Below, piece by piece: positions 45,465 to 55,590 of a stretch of 64,000 nt of DNA. Location of the stretch: assembly GCF_040812015.1 (NCBI RefSeq), contig NZ_JBFNXJ010000004.1:1-64000 (forward strand). Reading direction: 5' to 3'. Each line of letters starts with the position of its first letter. Position 1 is the first letter of the stretch. The notes beneath the pieces were generated by a model, which was not told the DNA's origin, searched no databases, and was given only the letters and a program-made list of their open reading frames with translations. The stretch is from Chitinivorax sp. PXF-14. GTDB lineage: Bacteria > Pseudomonadota > Gammaproteobacteria > Burkholderiales > SCOH01. Made by a program: the position numbers and the translations under genes.

Positions 45465-46199
45465 TCAGTTCGTTGACGTTGGTTGAAGCCCTAACGTTGC
45501 CTTCTGCAGCTCCACCAGTTCACGGATGCCCTGTTCGGCGAGCGCCGTCATGGCGAGCATCTCGTCATGTGAAAACGGCTCCCCTTCGGCCGTCCCCTGG
45601 ATCTCGACAAAACGGCCGTTACCGGTCATCACCACGTTCATGTCGGTCTCGCAGTCGCTGTCCTCTATGTAGTCGAGGTCGAGCACCGGCTGGCCCTGGT
45701 ACACGCCCACCGACACCGCCGCGACATGATCCCGGATCGGCGAGGTGGCGAGCTTGCCGCTTGCGATCAAGCCGCTGATGGCATCGTGCACGGCAACGAA
45801 GGCGCCGGTGATGCTGGCGGTGCGCGTGCCGCCATCGGCCTGGATGACGTCGCAGTCGATATGGATGGTGCGGTTGCCGAGCTTGCTCAGATCGACCACG
45901 GCACGCAAGGCGCGGCCGATCAGGCGCTGGATTTCCTGCGTGCGGCCGGACTGTTTGCCGGCGCTGGCCTCGCGCCGCATGCGCGAGCCGGTGGAGCGCG
46001 GCAGCATGCCGTATTCGGCGGTCAGCCAGCCCTGGTTCTTGTCGCGCAGGAAGGCCGGAACCGTTTCTTCAACACTCGCCGTGCAGATGACCTTGGTATC
46101 GCCGAACTCGACCAGCACGGACCCTTCCGCATGCTTGGTGTAGTTGCGGGTAAGCGTGACTGGGCGTAGCTGGTTGGATTCGCGTTGGCTGGGGCGCAT
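45465..46199 (-). CDS. rph: Ribonuclease PH
   Basis: A 244-residue phosphorolytic 3'-5' exoribonuclease that trims tRNA 3' ends. It opens [20 protein letters not shown]; family segments are [61 protein letters not shown] and [20 protein letters not shown]. The ATG at 46199 has GAGG seven bases upstream; the longer in-frame ATG at 46229 has no homology. It lies after the PP2C gene on the same strand. Confidence 0.96.
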   Translation of the reverse strand: MRPSQRESNQLRPVTLTRNYTKHAEGSVLVEFGDTKVICTASVEETVPAFLRDKNQGWLTAEYGMLPRSTGSRMRREASAGKQSGRTQEIQRLIGRALRAVVDLSKLGNRTIHIDCDVIQADGGTRTASITGAFVAVHDAISGLIASGKLATSPIRDHVAAVSVGVYQGQPVLDLDYIEDSDCETDMNVVMTGNGRFVEIQGTAEGEPFSHDEMLAMTALAEQGIRELVELQKATLGLQPTSTN

Positions 46200-46276
46200 G
46201 GCAGACCTCGGGGATGGGAAGTCCGCCATTATACAACGGCATCGAGCGTCGCCCCCGGCAACACCCGCGCCACGGA

Positions 46277-47197
46277 TTACTTCGAGTATTTCTCGATGGT
46301 GGCTTTGATCTCGGCGATGGCCGCCTCGATGTCCATCTCGCTGACTTCCTTGTCTGCACGCATGATCTGCTCGGCGTCGAGCTCCTTCAGGCGTGTGGTG
46401 AAGCTGTCCAGCGGCAAGGTCTTGGTGTGCACGGCATGCTTGTCATCAGAGGCCGTGTCTTCTTCCAGCCAGGTGATGCCGAGCACCGACAGGTTGTCGC
46501 CGTGCTTGCCGCCGCGCACTTCCGCGCGGTCCATCAATTGCGGGAGCGCATAGAGCACCGGGTAATTGCCGAGGAAGCTGACCAGCTCGTCTTCCGGCAG
46601 CGGCCCCCAGAAGCCATCCGTACACAGCAGCAGGGAATCTCCCTCGTGCAACGGCACCTTGCCGCCGGACTCGATCTCGGGGGGCGCGAGGCCACCCAGG
46701 CAGCTATAGATCTTGTTGCGCTCGGGGTGGCGCAGGGCTTCTTCCTCGGTCAGGAAGCCATTGTCGACCATCTGCTGCACCTTAGAATGGTCGCGCGTGT
46801 GGCTCAGGATGGCACCCTTGCGGAAATGATAGAGGCGGGAATCACCAGCGTGCGCCCAATAGGCGGTGCCGTCCTGCACCAGACAGGCGATACAGGTGGT
46901 GCGCGGCGTCTCGAGCAGGTGATGGTTGGCGGAATAATTGAGGATCGCGTCGTGCGCCTTCGCCAGCGAATCGACCAGGAAGGCCGCCGGGGCGTTGATG
47001 ACGGGGCGCGCGCGTTTCTGGAACTGATCGGCCAGCAACTCGATGGTGATCTGCGAGGCCACCTCGCCGTGAAGATGGCCGCCCATGCCATCGGCGACTA
47101 CCAGCAGCAAGGCGTCGCGGCTATAGGAATACCCAACCCGGTCCTGGTTGTATTTGCGGGCGCCGCGCCGGCTTTCTTGGTAGATGGAGAACTTCAT
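46277..47197 (-). CDS. PP2C-family serine/threonine phosphatase
   Basis: A 306-residue protein with a PP2C domain: D19 in KYNQDR, D36 in [33 protein letters not shown] and LLCTDGFWG bind the two metals. The last 50 residues form a charged helical tail ([17 protein letters not shown]) outside the domain. It is 73 bases downstream of a Ser/Thr kinase on the same strand, so the two form a kinase/phosphatase switch. Substrates are unknown. Confidence 0.92.
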   Translation of the reverse strand: MKFSIYQESRRGARKYNQDRVGYSYSRDALLLVVADGMGGHLHGEVASQITIELLADQFQKRARPVINAPAAFLVDSLAKAHDAILNYSANHHLLETPRTTCIACLVQDGTAYWAHAGDSRLYHFRKGAILSHTRDHSKVQQMVDNGFLTEEEALRHPERNKIYSCLGGLAPPEIESGGKVPLHEGDSLLLCTDGFWGPLPEDELVSFLGNYPVLYALPQLMDRAEVRGGKHGDNLSVLGITWLEEDTASDDKHAVHTKTLPLDSFTTRLKELDAEQIMRADKEVSEMDIEAAIAEIKATIEKYSK

Positions 47198-47270
47198 GAC
47201 CGTTATGGAATATGTTGTCTGGATAATTATAGGGTGATTGCAGGGCGGCGTAAAACGCTAAAGATCAGGC

Positions 47271-48212
47271 CTAGCGCATGCGAATCTTGGCCAGCGTACC
47301 CTTGAGGTTGCTCAGGATTGTGGCCTTGGGCGGCGGTACATGCGGCTTGTGGCTGAGGGCCTTCTGCAGCGCATGCACGCTTTGCGGGCGATCGAGATGG
47401 TTGAGCTTCAGGCACCAGTCGACGATATCCAGCAGTTCGTCCGAATACTTGCCTTTCCAGAGCTTCTTGGCCGACGCCAGCTTGTCGTCTTCCAGCCGTG
47501 CATCGGCCGCCTGTGGCGCAAAGCCGGCCATGCAGGCAAAGATGCTGGCGCCTACCGCATAGATGTCGGTCCACGGCCCCAAGTGCTCGCGCCCGCGGTA
47601 CTGCTCGGGGGCCGCGAAGCCGGGCGTGTACATCGGTGTGAACCGCTTCACCTCGCTGGTCAGGGTTTGCCGTGCCGAGCCAAAGTCGAGCAGGACCGGG
47701 CTGGAGTCACGCCGGATATAGATGTTGGCGGGCTTGATGTCGAGGTGCAGCAGCTTGTTCAGGTGCACCTCCCGCAGCCCGTTGAGCATGTGATAGAACA
47801 CATGCCGGATGATGTCCTCGCGTACCGACTGGTGCAGCTGGATCTCGCGCTGCAAGGTGCGGCCGCGCTCATACTCCATGGCCATGTAGACCGTCTCGTT
47901 GGCACGGAAGAAATTCAGCACGCGCACCACGTTCGGATGCTGGATGTGCGCCAGCGTCTTGCCTTCGTCGAAGAAGCACTTGAGGCCGAATTTGAACGTC
48001 GCGAGCTTGTCGGGGTCTGTAGCGACTATCTTGTCGCCCTCGGTGCGCAATACCAGCGAATTGGGCAGATACTCCTTGATCGCCACGGGCTTGTCGTTCT
48101 CGTCGTGAGCCAGATAAACGATGCTGAAGCCACCGGCCGACAATTGCTTGACGATCGTGTAGTTGAGCAACTGGTAACCACGGGGTAGAGGCCGGTTGGT
48201 TTGATTAGCCAT
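47271..48212 (-). CDS. Serine/threonine protein kinase, non-RD type
   Basis: A 313-residue cytoplasmic kinase: glycine loop LSAGGFSIVYLA, K46 in VAIKEYLP, E83 in the alphaC helix, catalytic loop HLDIKPAN (156-163, D158) and DFGSARQT (176-183). The usual HRD is HLD, so the kinase is probably not regulated by activation-loop phosphorylation in the standard way. No membrane helix or PASTA repeat follows; the C-terminal 30 residues are basic and could bind nucleic acid or a partner. It is divergent from yicC and upstream of the PP2C gene. Confidence 0.92.
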   Translation of the reverse strand: MANQTNRPLPRGYQLLNYTIVKQLSAGGFSIVYLAHDENDKPVAIKEYLPNSLVLRTEGDKIVATDPDKLATFKFGLKCFFDEGKTLAHIQHPNVVRVLNFFRANETVYMAMEYERGRTLQREIQLHQSVREDIIRHVFYHMLNGLREVHLNKLLHLDIKPANIYIRRDSSPVLLDFGSARQTLTSEVKRFTPMYTPGFAAPEQYRGREHLGPWTDIYAVGASIFACMAGFAPQAADARLEDDKLASAKKLWKGKYSDELLDIVDWCLKLNHLDRPQSVHALQKALSHKPHVPPPKATILSNLKGTLAKIRMR

Positions 48213-48366
48213 CGCTGATATTGGTATATGGTATAGTACTTAAACCGGGCCATGCATTGTCATGGCTCCAGCCGCGCAAGTAAAGAGTCAAGTAATTACT
48301 CTATATAAGTATAGCCTAATAAATGCCTCCGCTCATAGCGGAAGCAGCCTACACGGAGCGCTCACC
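48213..48366. promoter_or_regulatory. AT-rich divergent promoter region of the kinase and yicC genes
   Basis: This 154-base gap is far more AT-rich than its surroundings. Direct repeats GGTATA/TGGTATA (48216-48232) lie near the kinase start, and a TATATAAG block (48302-48309) and a small hairpin TCCGCT-CAT-AGCGGA (48328-48342) lie near yicC. They probably serve as promoters; no clean spacing was established. Confidence 0.45.
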
Positions 48367-49233
48367 ATGATTTTTAGCATGACCGGATATGCCAATACCA
48401 GCCGAGAATTAGGTGGGGTGTCGCTGACGCTGGATTTGCGCGCGGTCAACCACCGCTATCTGGAAGCGCAATTCCGCATGCCGGACGAGTTGCGCGTGGT
48501 GGAGCCCCAGTTGCGCGAGCTGATCGCCAGCAAGCTGTCGCGCGGCAAGGTCGACTGCCGTATCCAGATGAATGTGCAGGCCGGAGCGCAGACGACGCTG
48601 ACGCTCAATCAGGCACTGGTCGAGCAACTGCTTGCGCTGAGCCGCCAGGTACGCTCCATCTCGCCCGATGCGGGCGAACTCAAGGTCGGCGAGCTATTGC
48701 GCTGGCCCGGTGTGCTGGCGACTGACGACGTGCCGGCCGAGCTGCTTCAGCAAACGGTAGTCGAGATGCTGAATCAGTCGCTCAACGACTTTTCGGCCAG
48801 CCGCCAGCGCGAGGGTGCCAAGCTCGCAGACATCATCCTGCAACGCGTGGCCAAGATGGAAGTGCTGGTCGATGAGGTTGAGCCCAAGATTCCCGCACTG
48901 GTCACGGCCTATCAGGAGAAGATCGGCGCCCGCCTCAAGGAGGCGATGGTCAACGTCGAAGATGACCGCATCCGCCAGGAATTTGCGATGTTCGCGCAGA
49001 AGATCGACGTCGACGAAGAGGTCGGCCGCTTGCGGACCCATCTGGGCGAGCTCAAGCGCATCCTCAAGGCCGGCGGATCGGTCGGCAAGCGGCTCGATTT
49101 CCTGATGCAGGAATTGAACCGCGAAGCCAATACCCTGGGTTCCAAGTCGGTGGCTGCGGATGTGTCGCAGATATCGATGGAGCTCAAGGTGCTCATCGAA
49201 CAGATGCGTGAGCAGATTCAGAACATCGAGTGA
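48367..49233 (+). CDS. yicC: YicC family endoribonuclease
   Basis: A 288-residue protein of the YicC family, which cleaves RNA and destabilises small RNAs such as RyhB in E. coli. It opens MIFSMTGYANTSRELGGVSL; further conserved segments are DLRAVNHRYLEAQFRMPDEL, MFAQKIDVDEEVGRLRTHL and GKRLDFLMQELNREANTLGS. The ATG at 48367 gives the family start. It is upstream of gmk by 85 bases, the common arrangement. Confidence 0.95.
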   Translation: MIFSMTGYANTSRELGGVSLTLDLRAVNHRYLEAQFRMPDELRVVEPQLRELIASKLSRGKVDCRIQMNVQAGAQTTLTLNQALVEQLLALSRQVRSISPDAGELKVGELLRWPGVLATDDVPAELLQQTVVEMLNQSLNDFSASRQREGAKLADIILQRVAKMEVLVDEVEPKIPALVTAYQEKIGARLKEAMVNVEDDRIRQEFAMFAQKIDVDEEVGRLRTHLGELKRILKAGGSVGKRLDFLMQELNREANTLGSKSVAADVSQISMELKVLIEQMREQIQNIE

Positions 49234-49318
49234 CGGCTTGGGCCGCAATGCCGGCTTGTGGTAATCTCATCGTTTATATTTTCCTCTGAGCTCGCACGGC
49301 GCGAGCCTGCCAACGCCA

Positions 49319-49942
49319 ATGCAACAAGGTTCCATTTTTGTCGTGGTCGCGCCCTCCGGTGCTGGCAAGACGACGCTGGTCCGCGGCCTGCTTGCCGCGG
49401 ATTGCGACATCAAGCTGTCCGTCTCTTACACGACTCGCGCGCCACGCGACGGTGAAACAGATGGCCTGGATTACCATTTCGTGACGCGCGAGCAGTTTCA
49501 GGAAATGGTCGGCCGAGGCGAATTTCTGGAAAGCGCCGAGGTCTACGGTAATTATTACGGTACATCCCAGCCCTGGCTCGCCGACCAGATCGCCGCGGGG
49601 CGGGATATCCTGCTCGAGATTGATTGGCAGGGCGCGCGCCAGGTGCGGCAACTGTTCCGCGAGGCCGTCGGCATTTTCATCATGCCGCCTTCGCGCGTCG
49701 AGCTGGAAGGCCGCCTGCGCGGTCGCGGCAAGGATAGCGAAGAGGTCATTGCCAAGCGGCTGGCGGCCGTTTGCGACGATATTTCCCATGTCGACGAGTT
49801 TGACTACGTGGTGGTCAACGACGATATCGACACCGCGATCGGGGACTTGCTGGCGATCGTGCGCAGCCAGCGCCTCAAGCTGGCTCAGCAGGCTGCCAGG
49901 CACCACATCCTGTTTGCCGAACTCAAGGGCGGTAGCCTTTGA
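49319..49942 (+). CDS. gmk: Guanylate kinase
   Basis: A 207-residue enzyme converting GMP to GDP. P-loop APSGAGKTTLV (about 11-21), GMP-binding SVSYTTRAPRDGETDGLDYH, and VILLEIDWQGARQV-like segment are in place. It begins the conserved gmk-rpoZ-spoT block and is followed by rpoZ 74 bases later. Confidence 0.97.
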   Translation: MQQGSIFVVVAPSGAGKTTLVRGLLAADCDIKLSVSYTTRAPRDGETDGLDYHFVTREQFQEMVGRGEFLESAEVYGNYYGTSQPWLADQIAAGRDILLEIDWQGARQVRQLFREAVGIFIMPPSRVELEGRLRGRGKDSEEVIAKRLAAVCDDISHVDEFDYVVVNDDIDTAIGDLLAIVRSQRLKLAQQAARHHILFAELKGGSL

Positions 49943-50016
49943 TGCAGTTGTGGCTTGCAAAATGCCGGCCACACTGCAAAATTGACAGTAATCCATTTAG
50001 TTAGCAAGGAAACACC

Positions 50017-50223
50017 ATGGCCCGTATCACCGTTGATGACTGCCTGCATCTCATCCCCAATCGTTTTGATCTGACCCTGGCCGCAACCTACCGCGCGCGC
50101 CAGCTCGCCAACGGCGGCACGCCGTTCGTGGATGCCGGCAAGGATAAGTTCACCGTCATCGCATTGCGCGAAATTGCTTCCGGCCACGTCGGCACCGAGA
50201 TCCTCAATCGGGGGCAGGCGTAA
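50017..50223 (+). CDS. rpoZ: RNA polymerase omega subunit
   Basis: A 68-residue omega subunit, [20 protein letters not shown] followed by the RARQLANGG helix and [14 protein letters not shown]. It assists RNA polymerase assembly and forms part of the ppGpp site. AAGGAA precedes the ATG. It is 24 bases upstream of spoT, the usual order. Confidence 0.96.
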   Translation: MARITVDDCLHLIPNRFDLTLAATYRARQLANGGTPFVDAGKDKFTVIALREIASGHVGTEILNRGQA

Positions 50224-50247
50224 GCCGCCGTCGGCGAGGGGCCTGAC

Positions 50248-52437
50248 ATGCTGGGCGTGCAGCAGACGATTCCGTCCAAACGTCCCCCGGTCGGCCCCGA
50301 CCCGGACCCCGTCTTGCCTGAAGCACAGGCACTGCTGGATAAGGTTTCCGCCTATCTGAAGCCGGAAGAAGTCCACCAGCTCGAAGTCGCATACCATTTC
50401 GCCGCGCGTGCCCATCACGGGCAGTTCCGCAAGAGCGGCGAGCCTTACATCACCCATCCTGTCGCCGTCGCCGGCATCCTGTCCGAGTGGTTTCTCGATT
50501 CGCAGGCGCTGTGTGCCGCGCTGATGCACGACGTGATGGAGGATACGGGCGTCACCAAGCTCGAGATTGCCGAACAGTTCGGCAAGCAGGTCGCCGATCT
50601 GGTCGACGGCCTGTCAAAGCTGGAACGCCTGGAGTTCCAGACCAAGGAAGACGCCCAGGCCGAGAACTTCCGCAAGATGCTGCTTGCGATGGCGCGCGAT
50701 ATCCGCGTCATCCTGATCAAGCTCGCCGACCGTCTGCACAATATGCGCACGCTGGAGGCGATGAACCCGGAAAAGCAGAAGCGCATCGCGCGCGAGACGA
50801 TGGAAATCTACGCGCCGATCGCCAATCGCATCGGGCTCAACGCGGTATACCAGGAGCTGGAAGACCTGGGCTTCCAGTATGTCTACCCGCACCGCTACCA
50901 GGTGCTGGCGAAGGCCATGCGCGTCGCGCGCGGCAACCGTCGCGAGGTGGTGGGCAAGATCATGGATGCGGTGCGCGGCAAGCTGTCTGAATCCGGGGTC
51001 GAGGCGCTGGTGTCCGGGCGCGAGAAGCACCTGTTCTCGATTTACCGCAAGATGCAGGAAAAGCACCTGACCTTCTCGCAGGTGCTAGATATCTATGGTT
51101 TGCGCGTGATCGTCAAGGATGTGCCGTCCTGTTACCTCACGCTCGGCATGCTGCACGGCCTGTACAAGCCGATTCCCGGCAAGTTCAAGGACTATATCGC
51201 CATTCCCAAGGCCAACGGCTACCAGAGCTTGCATACGACCTTGTTCGGCCCTTATGGCACGCCGCTCGAGGTGCAGATCCGCACCCAGGACATGCACAAG
51301 GTGGCAGAAGCCGGCGTGGCGTCGCACTGGATGTACAAGTCGGGCAACGTGAGTATCAACGAGGTGCAGCAGAAGACGCACCAGTGGCTCAAGAGCCTGC
51401 TCGAGATCCAGTCGGAAAGCGGTGATTCGGTCGAATTCCTGGAACACATCAAGGTCGACCTCTTTCCGGACGAGGTCTACGTGTTCACGCCCAAGGGCAA
51501 GATCATGGCCATGCCGCAAGGCGCAACCGCTGTCGATTTCGCCTATGCCGTGCACACCGATATCGGCAACCGTTGTATCGCAGCCAAGATCAATTACGAG
51601 CTGATGCCATTGCGCACCATCCTGCGCAACGGCGATCGTGTCGAGATCATCACGGCCAGTACGGCCAAGCCGAACCCCAGCTGGCTCAACTTCGTCGCCA
51701 CCGGCAAGGCGCGGTCGCACATCCGCCATTTCTTCAAGACAATGCGTTACGAAGAATCGGTTGCATTGGGCGAGCGCATGCTGAGCCAGTCGTTGCACGC
51801 ACTGAAGACCGACCATGTCGAGCTGAGCGATGCGCTGTGGGAAGGGATGCTCAAGGAGTCCGGCGACAAGTCGCGGCAGGAAATCCTCTCGGACATCGGC
51901 CTCGGCAAGCGCCTGCCGGTGGTCGTGGCGCGGCGCCTGCTGCAGCTCTCCGGGCAGATGCCGGTGGAGGCGCAGAAGCCTGGTGCGATCACCATCTACG
52001 GTACCGAAGGCATGGCAGTGCAGTTTGCCAACTGCTGTAGCCCGATCCCTGGAGACCCGATCATCGGCATGGTCAAGAAGGGCCAGGGCCTCATCGTGCA
52101 CACCCATGATTGCCCGGTGCTGCGCAAGAGCCGGCCTGACCCGGAAAAGATGCTCGACGTGCAGTGGGATCCGGCCGTCAAGCGCATGTTCGACGTCGCC
52201 GTCAAGGTGCTGGCGGTGCACGAGCGTGGCGCACTGGCGCAGATCGCCGCGACCATCGCCGATGAAGCCGCCAACATTCAAAATGTCCACATGGAAGATG
52301 AGCAGGCGCAGACGGCCTATTCGGTGCTCAATTTCACGCTGCAGGTCGAAAACCGGCAGCATCTCGCACGCGTGATGAAATCACTGCGCCAGCTGCAGGT
52401 GGTGGTCCGCATCAACCGCATGCGCACGCCCGGATGA
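50248..52437 (+). CDS. spoT: Bifunctional (p)ppGpp synthetase/hydrolase
   Basis: A 729-residue RelA/SpoT-family enzyme. The HD hydrolase domain is intact (YITHPVAVAGIL and ALMHDVMEDT), the synthetase domain has KFKDYIAIPKANGYQSLHT, and the KxKD-type basic motif fits a bifunctional rather than synthetase-only enzyme. TGS (VFTPKGKIMAMPQGATAVDF) and C-terminal ACT domains follow. It sets the stringent response together with the neighbouring omega subunit. Confidence 0.96.
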   Translation: MLGVQQTIPSKRPPVGPDPDPVLPEAQALLDKVSAYLKPEEVHQLEVAYHFAARAHHGQFRKSGEPYITHPVAVAGILSEWFLDSQALCAALMHDVMEDTGVTKLEIAEQFGKQVADLVDGLSKLERLEFQTKEDAQAENFRKMLLAMARDIRVILIKLADRLHNMRTLEAMNPEKQKRIARETMEIYAPIANRIGLNAVYQELEDLGFQYVYPHRYQVLAKAMRVARGNRREVVGKIMDAVRGKLSESGVEALVSGREKHLFSIYRKMQEKHLTFSQVLDIYGLRVIVKDVPSCYLTLGMLHGLYKPIPGKFKDYIAIPKANGYQSLHTTLFGPYGTPLEVQIRTQDMHKVAEAGVASHWMYKSGNVSINEVQQKTHQWLKSLLEIQSESGDSVEFLEHIKVDLFPDEVYVFTPKGKIMAMPQGATAVDFAYAVHTDIGNRCIAAKINYELMPLRTILRNGDRVEIITASTAKPNPSWLNFVATGKARSHIRHFFKTMRYEESVALGERMLSQSLHALKTDHVELSDALWEGMLKESGDKSRQEILSDIGLGKRLPVVVARRLLQLSGQMPVEAQKPGAITIYGTEGMAVQFANCCSPIPGDPIIGMVKKGQGLIVHTHDCPVLRKSRPDPEKMLDVQWDPAVKRMFDVAVKVLAVHERGALAQIAATIADEAANIQNVHMEDEQAQTAYSVLNFTLQVENRQHLARVMKSLRQLQVVVRINRMRTPG

Positions 52438-52520
52438 GCGGGGCTTGCAGGTAAACCCGGGTTGGAAGTGCGCGAGGCGCGCATGATAGAATCGCTTCCC
52501 TTTCTCCCCCGTTTCATCCC

Positions 52521-52724
52521 GTGATTACTGTCCACATCAACGGCCAGGCTCAGGTCTTCGAGGCCCAGCTTACCCTGGCCGAGCTGCTTACCCGAATCGA
52601 CTTGGCCGGCAAGCGGCTCGCGGTGGAATGCAATGGCGACATCGTGCCGCGTAGCCAGCATGGCGACGCCGTCATCGTGGATGGAGATCGTCTGGAAATC
52701 GTGGTGGCGGTCGGCGGTGGCTGA
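52521..52724 (+). CDS. thiS: Sulfur carrier protein ThiS
   Basis: A 67-residue ubiquitin-like carrier ending in GGG after VVAV; the terminal Gly-Gly is thiocarboxylated and gives sulfur to thiazole synthesis. A GTG start at 52521 is used since the beta-grasp fold begins there (ITVHINGQAQVFEA). It lies 49 bases before thiG. No THI-box riboswitch is seen upstream. Confidence 0.94.
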   Translation: MITVHINGQAQVFEAQLTLAELLTRIDLAGKRLAVECNGDIVPRSQHGDAVIVDGDRLEIVVAVGGG

Positions 52725-52773
52725 CCTGCGCGGCGTGTCCCGTTGGCACGGCTATGTTCAACAAGGTTAAAGC

Positions 52774-53577
52774 ATGACAACTCAAGCCCAGCATGATTTG
52801 CTGACGATCGCAGGCCAAGCGTATGGCTCGCGCCTGTTGGTGGGTACCGGCAAGTACAAGGATTTTGCTGAAACGCGTGCTGCCATCGAGGCAAGCGGCG
52901 CGGATATTGTCACGGTGGCGATCCGCCGCGTGAATATCGGCCAGGACCCGAGCCAGCCCAATCTGCTCGACGCCGTGCCGCCATCGAAATACACGATACT
53001 GCCCAATACAGCCGGCTGCTATACGGCCGACGACGCGGTGCGCACCTTGCGGCTCGCGCGCGAGCTGCTCGATGGGCACAAGCTCGTCAAGCTCGAGGTG
53101 CTGGGCGACCCCAACACACTGTTCCCCAATGTCCTGGAAACCCTGAAGGCCGCCGAAACGCTGGTCAAGGATGGCTTCGATGTGATGGTGTATACCTCCG
53201 ACGACCCCATCATCGCCAGGCAGCTTGAAGAGATCGGCTGTTGCGCGATCATGCCGCTGGCGAGCCTCATCGGCTCCGGTATGGGCATCCTGAATCCCTG
53301 GAACCTGCGGCTCATCATCGAGCAGAGCAAGGTGCCCGTGCTGGTGGATGCCGGCGTGGGTAGCGCATCCGACGCGGCCATTGCGATGGAGTTGGGGTGC
53401 GATGGCGTGTTGATGAATACTGCCATTGCCCATGCTGGCCAGCCGATATTGATGGCCAGTGCGATGAAAAAGGCCGTGGAAGCCGGCCGGGAGGCTTTTC
53501 TCGCTGGCCGTATGCCAAGAAAGCTCTACAGCGCCGACCCGAGCTCGCCGATGAGCGGGTTGCTCGGCAAAAACTGA
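52774..53577 (+). CDS. thiG: Thiazole synthase ThiG
   Basis: A 267-residue TIM-barrel enzyme making the thiamin thiazole from DXP, ThiS thiocarboxylate and dehydroglycine. It has [20 protein letters not shown], the Schiff-base Lys in LVKLEVLGD and [20 protein letters not shown], and the [14 protein letters not shown] end block. It forms the second gene of the thiS-thiG pair; other thiamin genes are not in the window. Confidence 0.96.
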   Translation: MTTQAQHDLLTIAGQAYGSRLLVGTGKYKDFAETRAAIEASGADIVTVAIRRVNIGQDPSQPNLLDAVPPSKYTILPNTAGCYTADDAVRTLRLARELLDGHKLVKLEVLGDPNTLFPNVLETLKAAETLVKDGFDVMVYTSDDPIIARQLEEIGCCAIMPLASLIGSGMGILNPWNLRLIIEQSKVPVLVDAGVGSASDAAIAMELGCDGVLMNTAIAHAGQPILMASAMKKAVEAGREAFLAGRMPRKLYSADPSSPMSGLLGKN

Positions 53578-53632
53578 TTTTAGAACGGCGCGCCAGGCCG
53601 CGCCTGACCCTCTCTGCAAGCAAGAAGTCTTC

Positions 53633-54334
53633 ATGTCCAACGACGTCTACACCAACCCCGATGACCCCAAACTTCGCCCTATCCGCAGTTTCGTACTGCG
53701 GCAGGGGCATTTGACCGACGCGCAGGCGAGGGCCATCGACACGCTCATGCCGAAATGGGGGGTTGGCTACCAGCCTGTGGCAATCGACCTCGATGCAGCG
53801 TTTGGCCGGGCGGCGCCCAAGGTGCTCGAGATCGGCTTTGGCATGGGCGGTGCGACTGCCGATATCGCGCAGGCCAAGCCGGATGTCGATTTTCTCGGTA
53901 TCGAGGTGCATAGCCCCGGGGTTGGCAACCTGCTCAAGCTCATCGACGAGCGCGGCATCGGCAACCTGCGCCTGATTCGCCACGATGCGGTCGAGGTGGT
54001 CGACAACATGCTCGCGCCACAAAGCCTCGACGGCTTTCATCTGTTCTTTCCCGACCCCTGGCACAAGAAGCGCCACCACAAGCGTCGCCTGGTGCAGCCG
54101 CCCTTCGTCGACAAGATCGTGCGATTGCTTAAGCCCGGCGCATACATCCACATGGCGACCGACTGGGAAGACTACGCCATCCAGATGCGCGAAGTGTTGT
54201 CGGCAAGTCCAGCGCTGGTGAACACCGCCGATGGCTACGCGCCGAAGCCTGAATATCGCCCGTTGACCAAGTTCGAGCAGCGTGGCCTCAACCTCGGGCA
54301 CGGGGTGTGGGATCTGGTGTTCCGTCGCAAATGA
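53633..54334 (+). CDS. trmB: tRNA (guanine-N7)-methyltransferase
   Basis: A 233-residue AdoMet enzyme that makes m7G46 in tRNA. Visible: [30 protein letters not shown] (AdoMet loop), [10 protein letters not shown] and [17 protein letters not shown], the family signature. It is followed by an overlapping oxygenase gene (ATGA). Confidence 0.96.
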   Translation: MSNDVYTNPDDPKLRPIRSFVLRQGHLTDAQARAIDTLMPKWGVGYQPVAIDLDAAFGRAAPKVLEIGFGMGGATADIAQAKPDVDFLGIEVHSPGVGNLLKLIDERGIGNLRLIRHDAVEVVDNMLAPQSLDGFHLFFPDPWHKKRHHKRRLVQPPFVDKIVRLLKPGAYIHMATDWEDYAIQMREVLSASPALVNTADGYAPKPEYRPLTKFEQRGLNLGHGVWDLVFRRK

Positions 54335-54969
54335 ACGTGCCAGTTGCCACAGGGGGGATTTTCGCCGAACAGCTTGAGCGCATCGTCGCCGGGCTGGTAC
54401 GGGATGGGCTGGCGATCGAGACCGCCTTCCTGTCGCCGGCGCAGGTCGATGGCCTGCTTCGCGAGGCCCGCCAGTCCTGGGCTGCCGGCCGGTTTCACGC
54501 TGCGGGCGTGGGGCGGGGGCAGGCACAGCAACGTCAGGAGTCCATCCGTGGCGACCATGTGTTGTGGCTCGACGAGCACGCCCCGGCCGATGTGGCCCTG
54601 GCGGACTACCTGTCGCGCATGGATGCCTTGCAGCAGACGCTGAATCAGTCGCTCTATCTCGGGCTGTTTGAGTTGGAGACGCATTTTGCCGTCTACCCGC
54701 CGGGCAGCTACTATCGCTGTCATGTCGACAACTTCCGCGGTGCAGGTGAGCGCCGCGTGACGACCATTCTTTACCTCAATCCCGAGTGGCAACCCGAGCA
54801 CGGTGGCGCCTTACGGATTTATCTCGAGGGTGAGCACGGCGCCTATCTGGATGTCCCCCCACTTGGCGGGACACTGGTTACCTTCCTGTCCGAGCGCTAC
54901 TACCACGAGGTGCTGCCAACCACGGTGGATCGAATCAGCTTGACCGGGTGGTTCAGGCGACGCCCCTGA
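54331..54969 (+). CDS. 2-oxoglutarate/Fe(II) oxygenase, prolyl 4-hydroxylase type
   Basis: A 212-residue double-stranded beta-helix oxygenase. Metal ligands are HVD in YRCHVDNF and the distal H in YYHEVLPT; R in RISLTGWF binds 2-oxoglutarate. Close relatives hydroxylate Pro in EF-Tu in some bacteria, but the substrate here is not known. The start ATG overlaps the trmB TGA in ATGA, so translation is coupled. Confidence 0.9.
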   Translation: MNVPVATGGIFAEQLERIVAGLVRDGLAIETAFLSPAQVDGLLREARQSWAAGRFHAAGVGRGQAQQRQESIRGDHVLWLDEHAPADVALADYLSRMDALQQTLNQSLYLGLFELETHFAVYPPGSYYRCHVDNFRGAGERRVTTILYLNPEWQPEHGGALRIYLEGEHGAYLDVPPLGGTLVTFLSERYYHEVLPTTVDRISLTGWFRRRP

Positions 54970-54995
54970 ACGCCAGCCATCCAGATGCCCATACT

Positions 54996-55031
54996 CCACC
55001 GCCGCACATCGTTCAGACGATGGGGCGGTGG
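54996..55031. terminator. Two-stem inverted repeat between convergent genes
   Basis: The outer stem CCACCGCC / GGCGGTGG (54996-55003 with 55024-55031) encloses an inner stem CATCGT / ACGATG (55007-55012 with 55017-55022). It overlaps the stop of the minus-strand GAF gene and follows the oxygenase. No T-run is seen, so termination is only possible. Confidence 0.45.
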
Positions 55032-55510
55032 CTCTGCAGCTCCTGAACGACCAGCTTCGCCAGGTCGGTCAGCATGGTGATTTCCATCGCGTCCAGGTGC
55101 CTGGGGGCGCTATCGATGATGCAGAAGGTTCCGATCGCCACCCCGTTGTCCATTCTCAATGGCGCACCGGCATAGAACCGAATGCGCGGGGGGCCAGTTA
55201 CCAGCGGGTTATCGGCAAAGCGGTCGTCCGTCAGCGTGTCTTCGATGACCAGCGGGGTGGCGGACAGAATGGCATGGCCGCAAAACGAAATCTCGCGAGA
55301 GGTCTCGCTGGCTGTCAGGCCGCATCTCGACTTGAACCACTGCCGATTGGCATCGACCAGGCTGACCAGTGCAATGGGTACATTGAAGAAGCCGGCGGCC
55401 ATATTGGTGAGATTGTCGAAGTACTGCTCAGGCTCGGTATCGAGAATCAGCAGGCTGCGCAATGTCGAGATGCGCTCCTGTTCGTTGCTGGGTAGGCTCG
55501 GGGCTTGCAT
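55013..55510 (-). CDS. GAF domain protein
   Basis: A 165-residue stand-alone GAF domain with FFNVPIALVSLVDANRQWFKSR, SREISFCGHAILSATPLVIED and RFYAGAPLRMDNGVAIGTFC, typical of GAF domains with a conserved Cys that could bind a small ligand. There is no output domain. The gene is single; the ligand and partner are unknown. It is likely a soluble sensor that works with another signalling protein. Confidence 0.9.
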   Translation of the reverse strand: MQAPSLPSNEQERISTLRSLLILDTEPEQYFDNLTNMAAGFFNVPIALVSLVDANRQWFKSRCGLTASETSREISFCGHAILSATPLVIEDTLTDDRFADNPLVTGPPRIRFYAGAPLRMDNGVAIGTFCIIDSAPRHLDAMEITMLTDLAKLVVQELQSHRPIV

Positions 55511-55561
55511 GGTTCGCGTCGATCTCTACAAGGGCGGGCGCGGCGGCGATTGTTTCGCCCC

Positions 55562-55590
55562 TCGCCAGCATGGGGGGGCTCTGCTATACT
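55562..55590 (+). promoter_or_regulatory. tRNALeu promoter
   Basis: -10 TATACT at 55585-55590 and a weaker -35 TCGCCA at 55562-55567 are 17 bases apart. A G7 run (55572-55578) lies in the spacer. A 14-bp perfect palindrome CTCGAAATTTCGAG (55598-55611) lies between the expected +1 and the tRNA. Confidence 0.6.

Noticed and set aside
52438-52520. Possible THI-box riboswitch ahead of thiS-thiG
   Set aside because: The gap is only 83 bases and lacks the conserved CUGAGA and ACCUGAUCUGG-type elements.
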